A stretch of DNA of 64,000 nt from Hyalella azteca. Taxonomy: Eukaryota > Arthropoda > Malacostraca > Amphipoda > Hyalellidae. The translations under genes and the position numbers were made by a program. The notes beneath the pieces are model-generated. The model was not told the DNA's origin. It saw only the letters and a list, made by a program, of their open reading frames with translations, and searched no databases. Positions 14,433 through 38,745 of this stretch are shown here, piece by piece. The stretch is taken from contig NW_025941443.1 of assembly GCF_000764305.2 (NCBI RefSeq), forward strand, positions 1-64,000, written 5' to 3'. The stretch's first letter is position 1. Every line of letters begins with the position of its first letter.

Positions 14433-15508
14433 TTTAATTATTCGTAAGCCTTTTAATCAGAGATAATTAATGCTTGGAATTCGTGATCACTTGTTGCATG
14501 AAACTTACAATTAAATTATTTAATTAAGAAAAATATTTATATTTGTGCACAAGTTTGGCTTATGGAGTGAAATGGAACACATCAACATTGTAAATCGGCA
14601 AAATATAAAAAAATCCTGTACTGTAATATATGGTACATAATTTAATCTATCCAGTCATCAGCTCCTTTGAAAATAGGATTGTCTCCCCTCAATATTTATG
14701 AATTATATTAAAAAAAGAACCAGCCCATTGACGTCGCTGCATCTTGCAATGCATAACTGAAGTAAGTTAGGGGTGGAGCGATGCGTTCACTGTTGAATCT
14801 TGTAAAACTTAACGGAACATACAATAGCGGGAAATTAGTCATTAGCTAAGTCAAATTTACAATTGGCTGATTATTGTCTGTTATTTAGGAGATTTATTTA
14901 GCACAGTGATATATAAAAATGAGTTTAAATACATTGTGGCACATGTCAAAAAATGAGTTTTAGTTACCGATACATAAAATATTATAACATTAGTCATATT
15001 TATAATCAATAATGATAGACATTACTTAAGGTAATAAACTTCATGCACGAAATTTATATATAAATTGATTTTTTGCTATCAATAATCATTGTAAGTAGTG
15101 CTAACGTGTTCAATCGATTCTTATCAAATATTAAAGGACAATAACAACCAAATTATGTCGGTCGATCTCCATCTCCATGTCATGTAGTCATGTATTCACT
15201 CTCTTCATATTTAAAATAAATTTTGCGACTCATACGAGTCTTCAGCGGTATGTGGCTAGAACTCATTGAGTTTAGTACGTGTGGGTAATGCTGCCGGTGT
15301 GCGTTACTCCCTGCATATGACAGCCTCACTCAACGTGTTGACATAAAACATTGCACTCACGTTTACTCAGGCCGTTAACCTTAGCAATGCAAATTGGATA
15401 TCTACAATTGAACAATTTATTCTATATGAATTTATGATGCGTCTCTCAACTTAACCTGCTTCACATGAATACATGGTTTATTTCCATTTAACCTGTCTGT
15501 TTTATATG

Positions 15509-15850
15509 AGGTGAAGGCCCTTTTCCACAACGAGACTCTGCCTGAAAAACTGGCTTTTTCAGTCCAGACTGAGGCAGTCCGGACCATCGAGACTGGCGCA
15601 ACGAGTATTGAAACGCTGTTGCACGCCGTATGCTGCGGCATGCATGCGGGAGTGTCGCTGTGACTACCGTCCAAGTAGGTTGTGCGTTTGCTGTCGCTCC
15701 AATATGCTGCGAGTGTTAGCCCAGATGGAAGTCAGTCTCGATCCCAGCACAGGCGCGTAGTGGAAACGCGCACGCCAGTTGTGAGGCCCTGCCATGAGGC
15801 TTATTGGTCTCAGGCCAGTCTCCATTTTTCCGAATCAGTTCCTATAGGCT
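15509..15850. mobile_element. MITE with 'CCTTTTCCAC' termini, copy 1
   Basis: The left end 'AAGGCCCTTTTCCACAACGA' followed by GACTCTG and 'CTGAAAAACTGGCTTTTTC' matches, in reverse complement, the element at 27076-27462. Its sub-terminal blocks ('GCACAGGCGCGTAGTGGAAA', 'GGCCTGAGACCAATAAGCC' on the minus strand) are shared too. The right end is less well preserved. The peptide frames 15432-15674 and 15682-15987 run through the element and are not genes. Confidence 0.6.
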
Positions 15851-16127
15851 GTAAATCAGCGGTTATAATTTATATATTCGTAATGTATCACCGAAGTATC
15901 AAAAACTTGCAACCAAACGGTTGTTCTAACGATCAAGGGCCCAGTCGTATTGTTAATCCTGAACGGGTTATATGCAACGTGGTGTAGCCGCTGACGACCA
16001 GGTTGCAATAGCGCCGCATAACCGCAGCTGCCATAAGCGACCTCTAAATATCTTGTACTGCGTTAGAATAAGCGTAGCGGTGTGAGCGTTGACTAGGCCG
16101 ATAGACTTGTCATCGATTGTCATCATC

Positions 16128-16312
16128 GCAGAATTTGCACAGCTTGTTATGGGTCTCGAACATGCAACTCACTGCTCCACTACTGCTGAGCTTAACCGCG
16201 CGGCCACCTCGCCGATTTGACCAGAACTGTCACAGGTAGCTGGAATCGAACCCACAACTTTCTGCTCCAGTTTTGGTACTCTGAACTGCAGCCACTGGGC
16301 CACCCTGCCCCC
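16128..16312 (-). mobile_element. Two-headed tRNA-derived SINE
   Basis: On the minus strand a first tRNA-like head has an A-box-like 'GGTGGCCCAGTGG' and a B-box-like 'GGGTTCGATTCC'. A second head follows with 'GTGGCCGCGCGGTTAA' and 'TGTTCGAGACC'. The same order occurs at 25553-25725 and 56162-56395. The reading frame at 16192-16416 is a shadow of the SINE. Confidence 0.6.
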
Positions 16313-17470
16313 CACCCTGATAGTTCACCTGCCATTGCATTATATAACCGTTCAGTTGTTACATAACAGTTCATTTGTTTCAATATTACGCCATGATCAA
16401 GCTGCAGGCAACACAAGAGTTTTTATTATGGTAAAGTTTTGACGTTCTTGACTTGATGCTCATGTGCAAGTTTTTAGTATAAGAAGTAATTGAAATAAAC
16501 TTGTTTTTGATTTTCCTTCATTATTTTGTCTACATTTATAGAATATATGCATGTCCTGTCGTGGTTCTGTGGGTGAGAGCAGATTGCACTCGCCGCCTGA
16601 ATTGACGAGAGCCATGCTTCGACATCCCCCTCTCACGGCTGCTTCCAGGACACTGCACGTGCGTTGCGGGCTTGCGGCGCCGAAATATTTGTCTAGAGTA
16701 ATGCAGAGTTTAGCTTAGTTTAGAGGCCACATGTTTACTAGCGCTCCAGCTATTTAGCACCGAAAGTCATGATGAACGTCACCGAAGAGGTGGCAGGTCT
16801 CAATTATCAAAAGTTCCTCAGGTAAAAAATCATTCATCAGCCACAAGGGGTCGGAAGGTCTCGGATGTCCAGCCCGCTGAAGCTGGCTCGAAAGAAGCAG
16901 CGTCAGCATCTCAGAGAGATGAAGTGATAAGGAGTGACAAGGAGGGACAAGTGACAAGGAGGGACAGGTGACAAGGAGGGACAGGTGACAAAAAGCGGCT
17001 GAACCCCTATACACGAGGCTAGTAGCGTGGACAGTTCAAGCGCCGGATGAACTAGCGGCTAGTACTATCCCTGTGTACAGGCACCTTAATAAAAGCTTGA
17101 GGCAGCTTCAGCCTGTAAGCGTTTAGTGTGGCCACTCTGGTAGAAACACATGCATGTAATATAGCATTTATTTATTTATTTTAGAATAACAATTTTATTA
17201 TTCATTATATTTCAGTCATTTTTAGTAAATAAAATATTTATTTTATTTATTCATTCCTTAGACGCTGTATGAAGTTATCATACCATTTCGAACGATATAT
17301 TTTACTCCCTAGGTGCCAGGTAAATAATAAATGTTATTAACTTAATTTATGACACTTGTAACAAGGACAATAACAAGGCACCCTATTTGACTAAAATCAT
17401 TATTTATTGTAACGCTGCTACAATACATAAACTTCACTAACAATGGAATGGTGAACTAGCTTACCCCCCC
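16313..17470. other. No gene seen; short tandem repeat inside
   Basis: The only structure I see is an approximately 18-bp repeat 'GACAAGGAGGGACAAGT' with about four copies at 16931-16990, and AT-rich sequence after 17160. Confidence 0.4.
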
Positions 17471-17475
17471 CCCCC

Positions 17476-17620
17476 TCACAATCAGACAAATGAATGAGGC
17501 TTTGTCCAAATAGTGATGCACATTCTACATCATTCTGACCCAAAGTTGAATATCAGTGTTATGAGCCGCGAGCGTGTCACTATTTCGACAATATGACCCC
17601 ATCATTTTTCCTTCAACCTC
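17476..17620. mobile_element. MITE of the CACTCAGA family, diverged copy
   Basis: It contains the left arm 'CTTTGTCCAAATAGTGATGC' and the right arm 'GTGTCACTATTTCGACAATA', as in 13093-13255. The outer termini are degraded ('CACAATCAGAC'). Confidence 0.5.
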
Positions 17621-17766
17621 ACTGTTATTCGCAAAAATTTAAGCTTTATTTCAACAAGTCAACTTAAGTTTTACTTCAACAATTCGGAATTCAACAGATT
17701 TACAACGTAGACATCGCGTCAACATGATAACAACAGCAACATTCATAACGCTTGGTAGCATCGCAA

Positions 17767-18046
17767 CACTCAGAGCAATGAGCGAGGCTTTGTCCCAATA
17801 GTGATGCACTTTTGTGATGCACTTTGTCCCAATAGTGATGCTCTTTGTCCCAATGGTGATGCACTTTTGTGATGCACTTTGTCCCAATGGTGATGCACTT
17901 TTGTGATGCACTTTGTCCCAATAGTGATGCACGTTTTTTGCCCTTCATGAGTCATCCTTACCCGGTGTGGGCCCGGCAACAGGTCGTATCAGTGCTACGT
18001 TTATAAAGTGTGTCACTATTTGAACAAAGCGATTCATTTATATTTC
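17767..18046. mobile_element. MITE of the CACTCAGA family with internally amplified arm
   Basis: The left end 'CACTCAGAGCAATGAG' and right end 'ATTTCTGAGTG' frame the element. Between them the sub-terminal arm 'TTTGTCCCAATAGTGATGC' is repeated four times (about 17790-17930), interspersed with 'ACTTTTGTGATGCAC'. The overlapping minus-strand frames with repeated HHYWDK-like peptides are products of this array. Confidence 0.6.
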
Positions 18047-18494
18047 TGAGTGACACGACACTACGTTTCACACCAGGTATTCTCAATTAAGTTTATAATA
18101 ATAAATAAAACTATAACCTTCATGACGGCTTCCTCTTCTGATATAATGATAACTGATGCTAATTTACGATAATTAACGATAATTACTGTCATCATCAACT
18201 ACGATGATTAGCAATAAAGCATAAAGGCAATACCGTGCATGATGGACAATGTAACCCACGCCATAATATGAGTGCCGTTGAAGTTAACATACCGCGAATA
18301 TAACACAAATATAACGCTATAATATTTTATAATAACTACTTAATAACAATTACTTCAAAGAGCCTCTAATATATCCGAGATCCTGACATGTTTCCTGAAG
18401 CTCTTCATACATTTTAACGCAGCAATATACAAGGCAGGACAAATTATTCACACATAACACAAGATATACAACCTCGTCTACACGCGCCGCTGCG
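18047..18494. other. AT-rich non-coding stretch
   Basis: I see no gene or clear repeat here. Confidence 0.4.
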
Positions 18495-18900
18495 GTGATG
18501 AGAAACGCGCGTCATCACCGCGGGTTAAATAACCTCACACAACCTGTTACTTGCTGCAACCATCACCAACCTCCACCACCACCACTACCATCAGCAACCA
18601 TCATCTCCAGCATCATCTCTACCATCCACAATCAACCATCAACATCATTAACCATCCATCACCAGCACAACTACCAGAGTATCAACCATCACCACCACCC
18701 AACAATCAACCACCACCATCCACCAACCATCACCACCACCACAACAATCAACCACCACCATCCACCAACCATAAACCACCACCCAACAATCAGCCACCAC
18801 CATCCACCAACCATAAACCACAATCAACCATCACCCGCCATCAACCATCGTCACCACCACCACTATACCATCAACCATCACCACCATAAACAGCCTAAGA
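18495..18900. repeat. CAC/CCA/CAT-rich low-complexity tract
   Basis: Degenerate trinucleotide-type sequence ('CACCACCATCCACCAACCAT' and variants). It generates histidine/proline/threonine-rich frames in several phases (18495-19025 and 18551-18889), which I read as low-complexity DNA rather than genes. Confidence 0.7.
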
Positions 18901-19249
18901 TCCTAGTACCCCCCCCCCTGCCCACCGTCCGTAACACGACTATAATAATTAGTAGGAAGATGAATAACAAGAGACGCACGCACACACGAACACGACTAGA
19001 AGAGACACGCACCGCGACTATCTAGAGATAATATTCAATGATCTTAACATTACAATAATATTAATAGCCGCAATAGCAATATTAATGTCAAGTCAAACGT
19101 CCGCTCTTGATAGTGATGGGGAGTAGGGGGAGTGAGTGTGGGAGAAGGGTGTGTAAAAGTTTTGGTTCTTCGCAGTTTTGTGTTATTGTTAAAGCAAGTG
19201 TTCCGTTGTTGGTTAATTTAAGCCAAAAAGAGTAAAAAATACTACATGG

Positions 19250-19515
19250 CAACCACAAAAATCGGAATTGCAAACACCAAAATAAGAGATTTTATACCGA
19301 AAAATGTAACTTGGCAACCGCTTACTTTCAATTTGATATCGAGAAATCGTACTTGGCAACCCTCAAGTCGAATTTGATACGGAGAAACCATAATTGGCAA
19401 CCTCCAAGTCGATTTGATACCGAAAAACCATACTTGGCAACCCTCAAGTCGAATTTTATACAGAAAAACCATACTCGGCAACCTCTAAGTCGAATTTCAT
19501 ACCGAGAAACAATAC
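19250..19515. repeat. 41-bp tandem repeat, about 6 degenerate copies
   Basis: The unit contains 'ATACCGAAAAACCATACTTG' and 'GCAACCCTCAAGTCGAATTT'. Copies differ by about 10-20 percent. Frames on both strands (19242-19481, 19311-19694, 19328-19570) are products of the array. Confidence 0.8.
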
Positions 19516-19610
19516 TTTTCAACCCCCTCTTAATTCGACAGCCAAAATTCCACCCCAGCGCTGTGCCCATTCATAACGCCCACCCCCAGAACATCAATGC
19601 GCTGGGGGCT

Positions 19611-20306
19611 TTAGACGGGGAGGAGAGCGAGCATAATGTCAATGATGGGGAGGCTGGGGGAAGACGACACATCAGAGCTGGTGTAGCTCGATAGGGACGA
19701 GCAGCTGCCCGACGAGTACGACGAAGAAGACGAGGACGAGAAATCCTCGCTGCAGCCTTCGTCGTCGACGCCGTCCGACAGAGACGAGGGGCGCGAGGGG
19801 GAAGGAGGAGGAGCCTTAGGTACCATCGAGATGACCACGAGGGACGAGAGAGACGAGGACGATTTCACCACCGCCACCGGGGGTTTCTTGGGGAGACGTG
19901 ACGAGGGCGGGGAGGACTTGGGGCGGTGGGGACGTGGGGGACGAGGAGGAGGAGCCCGTTTGGTGCGCAGCGGCCGCTCCGTAGACCGCGGAGCGGACTT
20001 GCGGACGGGGCTTCGGGAAGCGGGGCGTGGCCCGCGCTTAGGAGGGGGAGGGGCGGGACGTTTGAGGACAGCGGGGACGATGAACTGAGGGGAAGAAGAC
20101 GACGAGGACGAGACGGGCGGGGGGACGAAGACGAGGGCGGGTCCCCTCAACGTCGCCCTGCTGGACCGCGCCGACACGAACACGTCAGACGCGTCCCTCT
20201 TGTCCCCGATGCTGGACCCGCCCCCGCCGTTGGAGGACCCGCCCCCGCCGTTGGGGGACGCATTGTCAGAACCCAATCCTTGGGGAACAGGTTCATTAGA
20301 ACGCAT
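19611..20306 (-). CDS. Proline/serine-rich hypothetical protein segment
   Basis: This is a 231-codon open frame on the same strand as Rop. It opens with a Gly/Ser-rich stretch (GGGGSSNGGGGSS), then carries 'LKRPAPPPPKRGPRP', 'RAPPPRPPRPHRPK', 'RLPKKPPVAVV' and a long poly-serine stretch near residues 190-215 before a TAA stop. The PxxP motifs next to basic residues look like SH3-domain ligands, and disorder is expected. 'KRPAPPPPKR' is almost repeated in the frame at 20623-21735 ('KRPAPPPPRR'), so both may be exons of one gene. A possible acceptor (TTCAG) lies at about 20326. High GC alone can keep frames open and no family is recognised. Confidence 0.4.
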   Translation of the reverse strand: MRSNEPVPQGLGSDNASPNGGGGSSNGGGGSSIGDKRDASDVFVSARSSRATLRGPALVFVPPPVSSSSSSSPQFIVPAVLKRPAPPPPKRGPRPASRSPVRKSAPRSTERPLRTKRAPPPRPPRPHRPKSSPPSSRLPKKPPVAVVKSSSSLSSLVVISMVPKAPPPSPSRPSSLSDGVDDEGCSEDFSSSSSSSYSSGSCSSLSSYTSSDVSSSPSLPIIDIMLALLPV

Positions 20307-20622
20307 GCGATGACGAATGCTGAAGTTGTGAATGACAAGGTGGAGAGAATGTATATCATAAAAAAAAGAGTTGTTAGTGATAATATTGTTATCAAACCAT
20401 CACTAAAATACTATAATTACGGTATCATTAGAATAATATTATATAAAAACAATATCTTCAAAAAAAGTGTATAAATATCAGAGGAGCAAGAAGCTTCTTC
20501 AGAAGCGCAACCTGAACCTAATATAATAAACAATAGACAAACCTTAAATTTGCTTGCGTGCGAACCCAACTTTACTTAAAGGCTCTATTCATTTTGAGAG
20601 AAAACAAGTTCAAAATTCCGTC

Positions 20623-21735
20623 TTAAAACAAGAACATGTCAAGTTGATGGTCAGGTCTCGTGAGGAGCCCGGGAGGGCAGTGTGCACCTGCAGCGGGGGA
20701 GGCAGACGATGGCGCGCCGCTGGATGCGGTGGAGTGACGTGACGCGCTCCACCAGCCGTTGCTCGACGACGAGTGACGAAGCTCCGCCTCCATGAACTCG
20801 TCCAGGGAGGGGTACGTCGTGGTCGAGGGCGGGGCAGCAACAGAGGGCGGGGCGACCGAGGGTGCGGGGGACGGGGTTAACGAAACAGGAGCTAACGCGG
20901 GATATTTCGTGCACTTGGCAAACCGCGAGTCGAGTTCTTCAACGCTTTCACTGCTGCTGCTGTTGTTGCAGGACTCGAGGATGAAGCGCTGGGAGGAGCC
21001 GTGAAGAGAGAGGTAGTGGGAGGAGGCAGAAGACGAGGCGGAGGAAGAGGGGGGAGAGGAGGAGCTACGCAGATGTACGGGAGAAGAGACGTCCAAGAAA
21101 GGAGCAAGAGAGGGGTAAGCGGAAGGAGGCGAAGGAGGAGGCATAAGCGGAGGAGGAGAAGATGGTTCAGGCATTGGTGCCTGAGCAGCCTCCCCGACAC
21201 CAGGCAAGGCGTCTGAGAAGAACTCCACCCACTTGGACACGGCGGAGACGGGCGCTGTCTCTGCCTCAGTGAAAGAGGCGGAGCTTGAGGCCAGAGGGCT
21301 GGGGGATCCCGTCATTAGAGGAGTCTCCACCTCAGAAGAAGCGTGGCCAGCGTGTAGCTCCTCCTCCTTAGTAGGAGGGCCAAGAACAGATTCCTCAATA
21401 CAAGGGGGAACTTGTGCTTCCTCGGCAGGTGTTGGATGAGGAGGCGGGGCAAGTCCCGCGATATGTTGTTGCTGCTCTTCAATCCAGTCTTTGTAGGAGG
21501 GTTGAGCCTCCCGCCGACGAGGGGGAGGTGGGGCTGGGCGCTTGGGGAGCATGGGGACACTTTTGGATGCTGAAGCCATCTGAGAAGACTCTTCAGCCAG
21601 CTGCTGTTGGTAGAGTAACCAGCGTTGCTGAAGCGACAGCCTTCTTGCAGGTGGCTCCCGAGTCACAGTGGTGGGAGGCGCTGATGGCGGAGACGACGAT
21701 GGTGGTGGTAGTGGTGGTGGTGTGTGGGCGACCAT
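20623..21735 (-). CDS. Proline-rich hypothetical protein segment with short helical stretches
   Basis: This is a 370-codon frame, the longest in the window. After a proline-rich start (residues 1-30) it has a basic/Gln-rich helix-like stretch 'RRLSLQQRWLLYQQQLAEES', then 'LPKRPAPPPPRRREA' and 'YKDWIEEQQQHIAGL'. Acidic and aromatic islands follow ('KWVEFFSDALPG', 'YPSLAPFLDV', 'YPSLDEFMEAELR') between serine/proline spacers. Islands of ordinary composition argue for real coding. The annotated Met is only about 80 bases past the Rop stop on the same strand, so it is more likely an internal exon or an alternative Rop 3' exon than an independent first exon. A GCAG|GTGCAC donor-like site lies at about 20687. 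Function unknown; SH3-binding scaffold is only a guess. Confidence 0.5.
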   Translation of the reverse strand: MVAHTPPPLPPPSSSPPSAPPTTVTREPPARRLSLQQRWLLYQQQLAEESSQMASASKSVPMLPKRPAPPPPRRREAQPSYKDWIEEQQQHIAGLAPPPHPTPAEEAQVPPCIEESVLGPPTKEEELHAGHASSEVETPLMTGSPSPLASSSASFTEAETAPVSAVSKWVEFFSDALPGVGEAAQAPMPEPSSPPPLMPPPSPPSAYPSLAPFLDVSSPVHLRSSSSPPSSSASSSASSHYLSLHGSSQRFILESCNNSSSSESVEELDSRFAKCTKYPALAPVSLTPSPAPSVAPPSVAAPPSTTTYPSLDEFMEAELRHSSSSNGWWSASRHSTASSGAPSSASPAAGAHCPPGLLTRPDHQLDMFLF

Positions 21736-21816
21736 ATGGATGAGTGGGTGGTGAGCAGGAGGGGGTGGGATGGGGGGAGGGGAGCAGACAAGGGGGGGAG
21801 GAGGGTCGTGTCTTCT

Positions 21817-34898
<13,082 letters not shown>

Positions 34899-34904
34899 CT
34901 GCAT

Positions 34905-35190
34905 AGGGACGGGGGGCCATTAGGAGCATAGGGACGGGTGGCCATTAGGTGCATAGGGACAGGGGGCCATTAGGTGCATAGGGACGGGCGGCCATTAGGT
35001 GCATAGGGACGGTTGCCCGTATTAATATGGCCACCTGTCGGGCCCGTATACCGTGCGCGACAGGTGTCCATATTAGGTACCGGTACCTACATAGGGACAG
35101 GTGGCCATTAGGTGCATAGGGACGGGTGGCCATTAGGTGCATAGGGACGGGTGGCCATTAGGTGCATAGGGACAGGTGGCCATTAGGTGC
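34905..35190. repeat. 25-bp array adjoining the exon 2 acceptor
   Basis: The unit is 'GCATAGGGACGGGTGGCCAT' plus TAGGT. The copy next to the exon supplies the acceptor sequence (CCCTATGCAG on the minus strand). Positions 35043-35190 recur at 33573-33720, immediately after an adapter sequence. Confidence 0.8.
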
Positions 35191-35325
35191 AAGGCTGCCT
35201 GGACATGACAAGGCTGCCTTGACATGACAAGGCTGCCTGGACATGACAAGGCTGCCTGGACATGACAAGGCTGCCTGGACATGACAATGCAGCCTGGACA
35301 TGACAAGGCTGCCTTGACATTCATT
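35190..35325. repeat. 18-bp array 'AAGGCTGCCTGGACATGAC'
   Basis: About seven copies of a unit clearly related to 34395-34792, separated from it by exon 2 and the 25-bp array. Confidence 0.8.
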
Positions 35326-35340
35326 AAGCTTATTGACACG

Positions 35341-36757
35341 TAGGTACTGAAAATTGATTTATACTAAATTATATTATTATTAGCTAATTTAGGCAGCCAT
35401 TGGACAAGTATAATAACTTTACACCATTATTAATTGACTTGCAGCTGCCTGCATGTCTATTTTCTCTGTCAGGTACTTATATTATTATGAAGAATTTATC
35501 ATCTATTTTATACTATTTTATCCTAATTATTATTATATACCGGTATTAATTAGAGAAATGTTAGTTATCTTAGGCTTGCATGTATCAATGCATCAATGCA
35601 GATGAGAAGCTTCAGTAAATTTCCATAATTACTTCATGTAATTATGGAAATATTATAATTATTACAATTACTTTGCCTTTTTACACTGAGACAAATGGGT
35701 GGGTCTAAATGACTCACTTAGGTAAGTCAACCGTGCTCAAAAAACAATGCATTTATTTGACTCAATTTCCCATTTCTGGGTCGCACCAACCTACTGCTGG
35801 CCATTTAAATTTATGGTATGACCCATAAGTGGGCAAGCGAGTCAAAAATTTCATTGCTACTGGAATGCGGTTGACTCATCTAAGTGGGTCAGCCAGACCC
35901 ACCTCTCAGTATGGGTTTATACAGGCACCATCAACTATAGGATGGCATTGGGCAAACTATAGCAACCATGTAAAAATATTTTTGTAAATTGATGGAAACA
36001 AAATTGACCTTAATTCAGACACTGTATAAAGTGCTTTCTCTAATCCCCTATTGAGTTGACTGAGATTACCTATATAAAATAAAACTAACTTAATGCTACT
36101 GAATAAAACATGTATTGTGATGTGGCATCTACAAGTAATCTGTACATTTTATTGTGAAATTAATTTGATGCTAATTCACATTATTGTGATCTGCTAACCA
36201 TTAGTAAGCCCAGAGGTGGTAACTGAATATTCTGATTTAGTCTAATTTTGTTTTACAATAAAAATTTTTCTATTTATCATATGAAAAATGAAGCCAAGAT
36301 TCTTCAAATGAACAAGACAATGAAGGGCAAAACCTTATTTGCACAAACAGTGATAATTTCAATCAAACTAAAATGCATAACTTGCAGGCTCAAGATTTTT
36401 AATTTAATAAAACTGTATATATCCTTGTGGAGCTGAAATACTTTAGTTTGATCTATAGTTTGAAAATTAGGATTGTTTTAATCTTGTCCTGAGGCAAGTG
36501 TGGAGTGAATAATATTTAATATTTTCAGTTGTAATTAAAACTTAATTGAACCAGCAGGCAGTTGGCAGTTTTGACCATCTCATTTAATGTAGATACAAAC
36601 AACATAATCAGGCTGAAGCTAATTGGAAATGAGAAAAATATCCATGTTTGCTAAAATTTTCAGCTCTACTCGTTTCTTATGTAATAATTGAGAAAAACAG
36701 CACATTTTGCCTACATTTTTTGAAAATCATCAATGAAATGATTCGCTTATTTCAACC
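35341..36757. other. AT-rich non-coding stretch with one MITE
   Basis: No Rop exon 1 or other exon was recognised in 35341-35683 or 35910-36757. If Rop is transcribed from further upstream on the minus strand, this would be intron 1 or promoter-distal sequence. Confidence 0.4.
35684..35909. mobile_element. MITE with CACTGAGA / TCTCAG ends, TA-flanked
   Basis: The left arm 'GGGTGGGTCTAAATGACTCA' + CTTAGGTAAGTCAACCG pairs with the right arm 'CGGTTGACTCATCTAAGTGG' + GTCAGCCAGACCCACCTCTCAG. TA flanks both ends. There is no coding capacity. Confidence 0.65.
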
Positions 36758-36759
36758 TA

Positions 36760-36971
36760 CACTGTTAGAAAAAACGGTGAAAAAAGGGTCCAACCGGCCT
36801 TCTAGTGGCCGGTCGCCCTGTGAAAATAAACTGTTTCGCCGTTTTTATCAGATGTTTAATGGATTTCTAGTGTTAAATTAGAATAAAAACGGCAACACGC
36901 TGTTTCTTTTCATGTGCCGACCGGCCACTGAAACGCCAGTTATACCGTTAATGGTAATTTTTCTAACAGTG
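36760..36971. mobile_element. 212-bp CACTG-type MITE, TA target-site duplication
   Basis: The perfect 14-bp terminal inverted repeat CACTGTTAGAAAAA ... TTTTTCTAACAGTG is bracketed by TA. The interior carries paired 'CCGGCC' and CGCCGTTTTTATC / AAAAACGGC segments. The short frame at 36648-36881 overlaps it and is not a gene. Confidence 0.8.
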
Positions 36972-37007
36972 TACAATCTTAGAAAATATAACTCAGTATG
37001 GTACTCA

Positions 37008-37135
37008 CTGCAGTGAGTGACAGAGAGAGCATTTTCTTGTCCGTCTGTGATGTGAAGTCACAGACAAACAGACGGACATGACGAGCATTATAACTCTTTT
37101 TTTCCATAAATGAGAAAATGCACTAAAATCACTGA
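37008..37135. mobile_element. MITE-like element, second copy of 2955-3112
   Basis: 'CACTGCAGTGAGTGACAGAG' to 'CATAAATGAGAAAATGC' is the reverse complement of 2955-3112. The central palindrome 'TCTGTGATGTGAAGTCACAG' lies in the middle. Confidence 0.5.
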
Positions 37136-37773
37136 CAAATATTCAAAATTGGACATGAATTTTGTGGCACTAGCACAAAAATTAGGCACTAGTGAGATGC
37201 AACAATAAGACATGATGAATGATGTAAAACTGCCCCAGATTGTAGAAATCCTACATTATACTAAAATATTCTGGCTCTAATCTAATATCCATTTATTTCT
37301 GTAGCTATTGGATTATTAGCACCAAAGTTGTGCATTTTGGTTTGATCAAAATACTAGTGCACATATGTCTTTCCATGAAATTTTCAACTTCCCCATTTGA
37401 AGAATGTGGCACTGTGGTACTGTATGTGGTCCTGTGGGAAATTCCACAGTACCACAGGATTGTGGTACTGTGCAGCTCCTAGGGTTGATACATCCCACAC
37501 CTGTCATACCACACACACTGACTGCTGTCAAAATAATTTGTTGATGATCACTTGTGTAGTGGCAAAGCGCAGACTGCTCAGCCTTTTCCTCCAATTTACT
37601 TTCAAAACCTATAAGTTGACCAGTAAGGTATTATAAATACAAGCATTATTATACATGTATGGATATTGAATAAAATCTTTACTAAATCATGGAATTAAAA
37701 AACAGGGGTTGTCTGAGTGACCTATTCCAAAAAATTTTAGTTATAGTACGTATGCATTTAAAAATTAGTACTA
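37136..37773. other. Non-coding stretch
   Basis: Contains a small palindromic GGTACTGTG / CACAGTACC cluster at 37400-37475 and nothing else recognised. The frames 37346-37594 and 37397-37636 mirror each other and look non-coding. Confidence 0.4.
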
Positions 37774-38745
37774 CCGTAAAATGGGGTAACTTAGACCACT
37801 TTTTTTATTATAAATGATGCCATTTTTTTACTAGCTAAATTAAACTTGAATTGAAACATGCAAAATACAGGTCTATACTCTAGCTTCACTCACCATAAAT
37901 TGCTGGCTCCTGCCTCTCATAGTCTTTATGTAATTTCAAAAAAAGTGATGGTCTTTGTTACCCCAGCTCTTGGGGTAACTTAGACCGGGTGATAAAATCA
38001 ATCATATTTTTTGGTAAAATAACTTCAAATAACTCCAGGTTTTGGTGCATTGTAGTAGAACTCTTCTAGTTACATATGCAAATGACAAACTTGAGGAAAG
38101 TGTCATAGTTTGCAAATGGGGGGCACCACCCCATAATGAAGGAAATGTGACTACCTAATGGCAGCCCTGATGGGGTAATATTGACTGGCTTGGAAATTAA
38201 GTTAAAATTACCATATATAAGACTCTGTAGAGTCTGAAACATAAAGAAAAAACATAAATAGGCTGTCAAACATAAAATATGTTACATATGGTAATTTTAT
38301 ATAAACTTCCAAGCCGGTCTATGTTACCCCGTCAGGGCTGACATTAGGTGGTCTAAGTTACCCCATTTGGGGGCAGCGCCCCCCATTTGCAAACTATGAC
38401 ACTTTCCTAAAATTTGTCATTTGCATATGTAACTAGAAGAGTTCTACTACAATGCATCAAAACCTGGAGTTATTTAACCAAAAAATAAAAAAATTTGAGG
38501 GGGTGCTCTGACAGGCTTTAAATAATAGCTTTTTTTCATGGGTCACATTTTTAATTTTTTAACCTATTAGATATGCAAACTTTTCAAATCTTTATATTGT
38601 GTTATGTAGCCTCAGTATTAGGCCTTTAATGCCCATTGACAAAATTTTTCTATGTCAAATAGTTTTTGAGTAGTGGGGGTTTTTGTTAAAAAAAACAAAA
38701 AGTGGTCTAAGTTACCCCGCCGGTCTAAGTTACCCCATTTTACGG
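37774..38745. mobile_element. Foldback TIR element, TA-flanked
   Basis: The terminal repeat 'CCGTAAAATGGGGTAACTTA' + GACC is inverted at the right end, where it is partly duplicated (GGTCTAAGTTACCCCGCC then GGTCTAAGTTACCCC). A second internal inverted repeat of about 190 bp pairs 38020-38210 with 38280-38475 ('AGTTACATATGCAAATGACA' and its complement). Termini are flanked by TA. No transposase was seen. Confidence 0.8.

Larger units (their letters stand above)
12281..16072. mobile_element. TIR element, copy 2
   Basis: The left arm at about 12281-12372 appears identical to 5058-5150. The right arm at about 15984-16072 is a diverged match to 7130-7215. The interior of about 3.6 kb is longer than in copy 1 because of nested MITEs. 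No transposase was recognised. Confidence 0.5.
9207..16110. repeat. Large duplicated block, copy 2
   Basis: This is the second copy of the block at 1071-7260, collinear over most of its length but longer. Some of the extra length is accounted for by elements absent from copy 1, for example the MITEs at 13093-13255, 14190-14432 and 15509-15850. No conserved reading frame is shared with copy 1. Confidence 0.65.

Noticed and set aside
18495..19025. His/Pro/Thr-rich 176-codon frame
   Set aside because: Low-complexity CAC/CCA tract open in several frames, with no conserved residues or other coding signals.
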